A stretch of 11,734 nucleotides of DNA. Origin: Planctomycetaceae bacterium (lineage in GTDB: Bacteria > Planctomycetota > Planctomycetia > Pirellulales > UBA1268). Within the stretch, counting starts at the first letter, position 1, and every line of letters begins with the position of its first letter. A program made the translations under genes and the position numbers. Below are positions 7,806 through 11,734 of the stretch, one piece after another. The notes beneath the pieces were generated by a model that had not been told where the DNA came from, did not search any database, and saw only the letters and a list, made by a program, of their open reading frames with translations. The stretch is from assembly GCA_947440895.1 (NCBI GenBank), contig CANETO010000028.1, positions 1 through 11,734 of the forward strand. The letters are read 5' to 3'.

Positions 7806-7817
7806 GGCATTATGCCA
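7806..7817 (-). promoter_or_regulatory. Candidate extended -10 promoter of the CoA ligase gene, with palindrome (possibly leaderless mRNA)
   Basis: On the minus strand TGGCATAAT (rc of 7809-7817) fits an extended -10 box: TG, one base, then CATAAT (five of six matches to TATAAT). It ends six bases before the ATG, so transcription would start at or next to the first base of the start codon, giving a leaderless message. This agrees with the absence of a Shine-Dalgarno. The box overlaps a perfect palindrome, GGCAT-T-ATGCC (7806-7816), which could be a small operator. No -35 box is recognisable. This is inference from short matches only. Confidence 0.3.
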
Positions 7818-8089
7818 CGCTGCGCGGGGTCAGTGGTGAAACGATTTCAAGGCATCTCTCCCAAGACCAGGGCAGAGTTTTGCGGCGCGGATTGGTTCGC
7901 CGGCTGCGGCATGCTCGTCACCGGCGGATTCTGCTACGGGATGCTCTTGGACGAATCCCGCATCGCTCATGAGTCGCAGAATTCACCGGCTCCTGCGCGT
8001 GCCTCCGACCGGCTCCTCACGATCAGGAATCGGGTGCATCAACCTTGGATAGTCCTCATGAAAATATGCTGCGATAGGTACATCCGTGA

Positions 8090-8107
8090 GGGGTTGCCCA
8101 TGCACCG
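8090..8107 (-). repeat. Inverted, degenerate copy of the GC-rich palindromic module
   Basis: GGGGTTGCCCATGCACCG matches the reverse complement of the core at 8260-8278 (CGGGGCTGCCCATGCCCCG) in 16 of 18 aligned positions. A CCGG lies just inside it (8112-8115), as in the two direct copies. It is thus in opposite orientation to them and marks the left end of the repeat cluster. Confidence 0.5.
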
Positions 8108-8154
8108 AGAGCCGGCGTTGCTGACAAGCGTAGGCAGGATGCCGAAAGCGAACG

Positions 8155-8186
8155 TCCGGCGACGGGGTATGGGCAGCCCCGAACCG
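8155..8186 (+). repeat. Palindromic repeat module, copy A
   Basis: This 32-base unit differs from copy B (8252-8283) at one base only (T at 8169, C at 8266). Its core CGGGG-TATGGGCAG-CCCCG can fold as a five-pair GC stem, plus a T-G wobble. It starts 97 bases before copy B. The flanks of the two copies do not match beyond the unit. Confidence 0.75.
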
Positions 8187-8217
8187 CGACACCGTTGGCC
8201 GTCGTATCGCGAGCCAA

Positions 8218-8236
8218 GGCAAGTTGAAAACTTGCC
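8218..8236. repeat. Perfect 8-bp hairpin between the two repeat copies
   Basis: GGCAAGTT-GAA-AACTTGCC is a perfect inverted repeat with a three-base loop. It is immediately followed by a second perfect one, CTCAC-G-GTGAG (8237-8247). Neither is followed by a T-run on the plus strand. They lie between copies A and B of the module and probably belong to the same element. Confidence 0.7.
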
Positions 8237-8251
8237 CTCACGGTGAGACTT

Positions 8252-8283
8252 TCCGGCGACGGGGCATGGGCAGCCCCGAACCG
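8252..8283 (+). repeat. Palindromic repeat module, copy B
   Basis: This is the second direct copy of the 32-base unit, 31 of 32 identical to copy A. Here the core CGGGGC-ATGGGCA-GCCCCG (8260-8278) folds as a perfect six-pair stem. It is 26 bp past the stop of the minus-strand PEGA lipoprotein gene. REP- or MITE-type elements are the nearest known analogy. Confidence 0.75.
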
Positions 8284-8309
8284 TCGGCAGCACGCCGATA
8301 CAACGTGAC

Positions 8310-8948
8310 CTACAACCCAGGGATCCCCTGGGACGGCGCGTTTTGCCGTGGCGGTTGCAGCCCCTGGAATGGAGTGGGCGACGGTGGCGGCAGCACCAGC
8401 CCACCGCCCTGTGGCGGCAGCACCTGCGGTGCTGGCAGTGACTGGGGCGGCGGTGCCGGAATCGGCTGGGGAACAGCGACCGGCTGTTGCACGACCGGTA
8501 CGGGCGGCGGTGCAGGCAGACTCCCCGCGGCCAGCCGGGCCTGCTCAGCGCGGGCCACGACCGACTCCGGCGGAATGGCGACGGTGTTTGTCATGGCGAG
8601 ATCGACGACCCGCTCGTCGCGAATCTCCCAGGGCCAGAGGTTTTCCGTGACGAAGTCGAGCGGAAAGATTTCGTACCAGGGGATTGGGAACGGCTGCCGC
8701 ACCGTCAGCGTTTCGTAGCCGTCTTTCACCAGCCGAATCTTCCGCGTGCCGTAATAGATGAAGTCGGTTGAGACTGGCGTGGTGCCGATCTGGTAGTCAT
8801 CGACGTAGACGAGCGCCCCCGGCGGATTGCTGCGAATCGTCATGCGCCGCTGCACGCAGCCCGCGGCTGATACCAGCATGGCCATAGCCAGAAGGCTCCC
8901 GCACACTCTGGCGGAACGTCCGTGAAAAGAACCGGTTTTGGGAGGCAT
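8310..8948 (-). CDS. PEGA-domain lipoprotein with proline/glutamine-rich tail
   Basis: This is a predicted lipoprotein of 212 residues. A basic N-terminus and hydrophobic stretch (about 17-29) end in AAGC, with Cys31 as the likely lipidation site. The lipobox is slightly weak, with Ala rather than Leu at -3. A PEGA domain follows directly (about 36-85: SNPPGALVYVDDYQIGTTPV ... GTRKIRLVKDGYET), a surface-layer-like beta domain common in cell-envelope proteins. Residues 86-125 (QPFPIPWYEIFPLDFVTENLWPWEIRDERVVDL) look like a conserved extension. From about 143 to the end the chain is rich in Pro, Gln and Gly and probably disordered. A good ribosome site (GAAGGA) precedes the ATG. It diverges from the phosphatase gene. 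Function beyond an envelope-anchored, possibly wall- or protein-binding role is unknown. Confidence 0.85.
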   Translation of the reverse strand: MPPKTGSFHGRSARVCGSLLAMAMLVSAAGCVQRRMTIRSNPPGALVYVDDYQIGTTPVSTDFIYYGTRKIRLVKDGYETLTVRQPFPIPWYEIFPLDFVTENLWPWEIRDERVVDLAMTNTVAIPPESVVARAEQARLAAGSLPAPPPVPVVQQPVAVPQPIPAPPPQSLPAPQVLPPQGGGLVLPPPSPTPFQGLQPPRQNAPSQGIPGL

Positions 8949-9121
8949 GGAATGGTCCTTCGCGGCCGGGAATCAGCGGCGGAAACCATAGAATTACCCC
9001 CTGCCCGCCGCCAGCCCAGCAGGAAATTGCGTATTCTGCCAGGACAATCGTGTCTCGCCCGGGTCGCGCCATCCGGCTAGACTCCGCTCTTTTCCGTCAC
9101 CCGCCCGAGGCATGTCGACGC
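8949..9121. promoter_or_regulatory. Divergent intergenic region between the PEGA lipoprotein and PP2C genes
   Basis: This gap must contain promoters for both genes. GAAGGA (rc of 8956-8961) is a good ribosome site seven bases before the lipoprotein ATG. Facing the other way, AGGA at 9041-9044 lies five bases before an in-frame GTG at 9050, which is the alternative phosphatase start. No convincing -35/-10 pair was found on either strand. Confidence 0.4.
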
Positions 9122-10480
9122 GTGGGAAAAGTCACAAGCCTGGTTTCGAGCGACCGCACCGACATCGGTCGCCGCCGAGCGAGCAACCAAGACGCCAAGG
9201 CCGTGCTGCCGGCGAACCCGCAGCAATTCCGCAGTCGCGGCTGGTTTTTCATGGTGGCCGACGGCATGGGGGCCCACGCCGCGGGCGAACTGGCCAGCGC
9301 CATGGCTGCCGACCGCGTACCCAAGATCTACGAGCAACGCTCCCAGTTCTCCCCACCACTGGCCCTGCGGTTGAGCCTTGAGCAGGTCAACTCGGAAATC
9401 AACGCCAAGGGTGAGAGCGGCTTTGAATTCAAGGGCATGGGCACGACCTGCACCACGCTCGTGCTGCTCCCCCGCGGCGCCATCGTTGGCCACATCGGCG
9501 ATAGCCGCTGCTACCGGATCCGGGGCGGCACGATTGAGCAATTGTCGCGGGACCACTCGCTCGTCTGGGAATTGGAATCAGCCGGGGGCATGTCCCGCGA
9601 GCAGGCCAATGACGCAGCGCCAAAAAACATCATCACCCGTTCGATGGGCCCGCACGCACGAGTCGATGTCGACCTGGAGGGACCATTCCAGGTGAACGTG
9701 GGCGACGTGTTCCTGCTCTGCAGTGACGGCCTCTCCGGCCAGGTCACCGACGAGGAGATCGGCCTCCTCGCTGCCGAACTGGAACCTCAGGAGGCGGTGA
9801 CCGCCCTGATCGGTCTCGCGCTGGTTCGGGGCGCCCCCGACAATGTCACCGTGGTCGTCGCGAGGACGGGCGAGGAGGAGGCATCGAAGACCTCCCGAAA
9901 AGACGAAGCGTGGCCGCTCAGCGAGGAGGCCACGACGAACCAGCGGCAGTCGCGGCAATCCTACACAGCCCTCACGATCGCGGCCGCCTGCCTGCTGGCG
10001 GCGCTGATGTTCAATCCGCAGAGCATGCTCACGAAGGACGCGTGCCTGGCCTCGGAGACGGTGCGGGCGGTCTGCCTGTTCGGCAGCATCGCGGCCCTGA
10101 TGGCGGCGATTGCCGCGTTGCTGTTTGCCTTTTCTGGATTCCTTGCCAAACCGGCCCGGGGACGGATGCTCAGCCCGGGCGAGTTCCTCGGCAAGGGCCC
10201 CTACCGACGCTACGACTGCACCCCGGCCGAGCCTCTGGTGGAGGGGATCGTGGCGAGCGTCGAACAGTCGGCCGAGCACCTTCCGCCCCCCGACCGCGAC
10301 CGCACGCTGTCGATCGTGGCACGGGCGCGGCAGCATGCCGCCGCCGGTTCATTCCACGAGGCGGTGACGGCGGTCGCCGAGGCGATCACGATTCATACAA
10401 GCGCCATCGAGGCGGCGCGGAGCGATGAAACCATCCGCACCTCCAGCGAGCCGCCGCCCCACCCGCACCCCCCTGCCTGA
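9122..10480 (+). CDS. PP2C-type Ser/Thr protein phosphatase with two C-terminal membrane segments
   Basis: A metal-dependent PPM phosphatase that would remove phosphate from Ser/Thr of proteins, usually opposing Hanks-type kinases. From the GTG at 9122 it has 452 residues. The PP2C domain (about 1-248) has every core motif: RxxNQD (Arg19, Asp24), ADGMGAHAAGE (Asp47-Gly48), GTT (107-109), HIGDSR (124-129), SRDHS, CSDGLS (Asp202) and APDNVT (Asp240-Asn241). Two hydrophobic helices (about 280-298 and 316-342) follow, then a 110-residue tail with an alpha-helical stretch (RARQHAAAGSFHEAVTAVAE). The enzyme domain and tail should lie on the same, cytosolic side. A GTG at 9050 with AGGA upstream would add 24 residues; I prefer 9122 because the added part has lower GC at third positions and lacks family similarity. 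It is 38 bp before the permease gene, so likely co-transcribed. No kinase is in view. Confidence 0.9.
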   Translation: MGKVTSLVSSDRTDIGRRRASNQDAKAVLPANPQQFRSRGWFFMVADGMGAHAAGELASAMAADRVPKIYEQRSQFSPPLALRLSLEQVNSEINAKGESGFEFKGMGTTCTTLVLLPRGAIVGHIGDSRCYRIRGGTIEQLSRDHSLVWELESAGGMSREQANDAAPKNIITRSMGPHARVDVDLEGPFQVNVGDVFLLCSDGLSGQVTDEEIGLLAAELEPQEAVTALIGLALVRGAPDNVTVVVARTGEEEASKTSRKDEAWPLSEEATTNQRQSRQSYTALTIAAACLLAALMFNPQSMLTKDACLASETVRAVCLFGSIAALMAAIAALLFAFSGFLAKPARGRMLSPGEFLGKGPYRRYDCTPAEPLVEGIVASVEQSAEHLPPPDRDRTLSIVARARQHAAAGSFHEAVTAVAEAITIHTSAIEAARSDETIRTSSEPPPHPHPPA

Positions 10481-10518
10481 GTGCCCGTCTTTCACGCGAG
10501 CGACCACGACGAGCGACC

Positions 10519-11703
10519 ATGAAGATCATCACCCGCTACGTTCTCAGCGAGCTGCTCCAGGTCTTTCTGGTGGCGCTCTCCGCCCTCACGCTCTTCATGC
10601 TCGTCGTCGGCCTGGTCAAGGAGGCGCAGCAGCAGGGGCTGGGGATGATGCAGATTCTGGCGCTCATCCCCTACGTGCTGCCGGAGGCGATGCGGTTCGC
10701 CGTGCCGGGCACGATGCTCTTTGCCGTGGCAAGCGTCTTCGGCCGGATGTCGGCATCCAATGAGATCACGGCCCTCAAGGCCGCCGGCATCACGCCCATG
10801 GCCGTGATCTGGCCGGCAGCCATGCTGGCCGTTGTGGTGAGTCTGGTGTCGGTCTGGCTCAACGACATCGCCGTGTCGTGGGGCCGCGACGGCGTCCGGC
10901 GGGTGGTCATCAGCAGCGTGGAGGACATCATCTATGGCCGACTCCGACAGCAGCGGTCGTATAGCACGGCGCAGCTCTCGATCAACGTCAAGGGCGTTGA
11001 GGGCCGAAGACTCATCCGCCCGACGCTCTCTTTCCAACCGGGTGGCTCGAGCCCGCCCGTGACGGTGTCGGCCGCCGAGGCATCCCTCCGCGCCGACGCC
11101 GCCGCCGGAACGCTGACGATCACCTGCCGCGACGGCACGGTGCACGTGGGCGACGTGAAGGCGGTGTTTCCGGACACGATCGAGCGGGTCGTGCCGCTTG
11201 ATACCGTCAGCCGGAAAGGCAGCAGCTCGACGAGCCCCTCCGAAATCGCCATGGCTGATTTTCAGAAGGCCCGCGCCGAACAGGTTGCCACGATCGACCA
11301 ATTCGAGCAGGTGGCGTCGGGGAAGATCGCTATGGGGATCATCACCGGTCGCATGGAGCAGACAGTGCCGGCCGCCGTCGAACCCGACCGGCAACAGGCC
11401 ACGTGGGCCAAGTCCCGCCTCACCCGCATCATCATGGAGCCCTGGCGGCGCTGGGCCAACGGTTTCAGCTGCCTGTGCTTCGTGCTGGTGGGGGCACCGA
11501 TGGCGATCCGGATGCGGAACGCCGACTTTCTCACCAGCTTCTTCCTCTGCTTCCTGCCAATCCTGCTCGTCTATTATCCGGTGTTCATGCTCGGCGTCTC
11601 CCGCGTGAAGTCGGGCTCGCTGCCCGCCCCGGCCGTCTGGATGGGCAACGTGCTCGTCGCGCTCTGGGGTCTGTGGCTCCTGCGCAGCGTCATCCGCCGG
11701 TAG
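10519..11703 (+). CDS. LptF/LptG-family permease (YjgP/YjgQ)
   Basis: LptF and LptG form the inner-membrane permease that, with LptB and LptC, extracts lipopolysaccharide for transport to the outer membrane. The 394 residues show the usual plan. Three N-terminal membrane helices (about 12-34, 48-75, 95-115) begin with the signature MKIITRYVLSELLQVFLVAL, and the cytosolic motif FGRMSASNEITALKAAGI (74-91) is typical. A periplasmic beta-jellyroll-like domain follows (about 118-300). Three C-terminal helices (about 313-332, 338-360, 370-391) include CFVLVGAPMAIRMRN. The chain is slightly longer than the 355-370 usual in proteobacteria. LptF and LptG cannot be told apart here; the partner permease may follow beyond the right edge or lie elsewhere. 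No clear Shine-Dalgarno precedes the ATG. A short direct repeat of GAGCGACCA (10498-10506 and 10511-10519) covers the start. Confidence 0.9.
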   Translation: MKIITRYVLSELLQVFLVALSALTLFMLVVGLVKEAQQQGLGMMQILALIPYVLPEAMRFAVPGTMLFAVASVFGRMSASNEITALKAAGITPMAVIWPAAMLAVVVSLVSVWLNDIAVSWGRDGVRRVVISSVEDIIYGRLRQQRSYSTAQLSINVKGVEGRRLIRPTLSFQPGGSSPPVTVSAAEASLRADAAAGTLTITCRDGTVHVGDVKAVFPDTIERVVPLDTVSRKGSSSTSPSEIAMADFQKARAEQVATIDQFEQVASGKIAMGIITGRMEQTVPAAVEPDRQQATWAKSRLTRIIMEPWRRWANGFSCLCFVLVGAPMAIRMRNADFLTSFFLCFLPILLVYYPVFMLGVSRVKSGSLPAPAVWMGNVLVALWGLWLLRSVIRR

Positions 11704-11734
11704 CCCGGGCCGTTGGGGTGCAACGCCGCCGGGA

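Larger units (their letters stand above)
7803..8309. other. 507 bp gene-free stretch with repeats in its right half
   Basis: No open frame here has recognisable domains, and no tRNA or rRNA was seen. The left half (7820-8080) shows only weak inverted pairs, such as CGGGAT / ATCCCG around 7928-7953, and I can assign it nothing. The right half (about 8090-8298) is packed with palindromes and repeated modules, listed separately. A further short hairpin, TCGGC-AGCAC-GCCGA (8284-8298), lies just past the stop of the PEGA gene. Neither it nor the neighbouring hairpins is followed by a T-run in that gene's direction, so a classical terminator is not supported. Confidence 0.6.

Noticed and set aside
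8218..8236. Perfect hairpin considered as a rho-independent terminator for the PEGA gene
   Set aside because: The stem is not strongly GC-rich and no T-run follows it in the gene's direction.
7812..8246. A 144-codon plus-strand open frame and a 79-codon minus-strand frame (7983-8222) in the gene-free stretch
   Set aside because: Both run through the palindromic repeats, have no ribosome site or domain, and have irregular composition. A decayed gene cannot be excluded but is not supported.
8155..8283. Two near-identical repeats considered as a CRISPR array
   Set aside because: Only two direct copies, a 65-base interval that itself contains hairpins, and no cas genes; this fits a palindromic element better.
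9050..9121. GTG at 9050 as the phosphatase start
   Set aside because: It has an AGGA at fair spacing, but the extra 24 codons have lower third-position GC and no family similarity. Kept as an alternative only.

Overview
The window is GC-rich (mostly G/C at third codon positions), densely coding DNA from a Gram-negative-type bacterium. An LptF/LptG-type permease, a tripartite RND efflux pair and a lipobox protein all imply an outer membrane. Few ribosome binding sites are strong. A PEGA-domain lipoprotein with a proline/glutamine-rich tail and a PP2C phosphatase with a membrane tail sit beside it. Together these suggest a planctomycete, perhaps near the Pirellulales. That placement is inferred from style and gene content, not from a marker gene.

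Layout: (i) 1-834, minus strand: the first 278 codons of carB (carbamoyl-phosphate synthase large subunit), cut by the left edge. (ii) 969-6211, plus strand: an AhpD-type peroxidase/reductase partner, then an RND membrane-fusion protein and an RND inner-membrane pump. The last two overlap by ATGA and are almost certainly one operon. (iii) 6145-7802, minus strand: a PaaK-like acyl/aryl-CoA ligase and a DUF971 protein, also joined by an ATGA overlap. The DUF971 gene converges on the pump gene and the two 3' ends overlap by 67 bp. (iv) 7803-8309: a gene-free stretch whose right half holds three copies of a GC-rich palindromic module plus separate perfect hairpins, resembling a REP/MITE-type element. 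(v) 8310-8948, minus strand: the PEGA lipoprotein, divergent from (vi) 9122-11703, plus strand: a membrane-anchored PP2C-type Ser/Thr phosphatase and an LptF/LptG-family permease.

How the genes work together: the RND pair should form the inner-membrane and periplasmic parts of an efflux pump. No outer-membrane TolC-type partner is present here. The LptF/G permease would act in lipopolysaccharide export with LptB, LptC and a second permease, none of them in this window. The CoA ligase and DUF971 proteins are probably co-translated, but substrate and purpose cannot be read from the sequence.

I found no convincing new multi-gene system. The observations most worth a second look are the palindromic repeat cluster, an unusual proline/alanine-rich insertion splitting the lipoyl half-motif of the membrane-fusion protein, the coupled CoA ligase-DUF971 pair with a possible leaderless promoter, and the membrane-tailed phosphatase.
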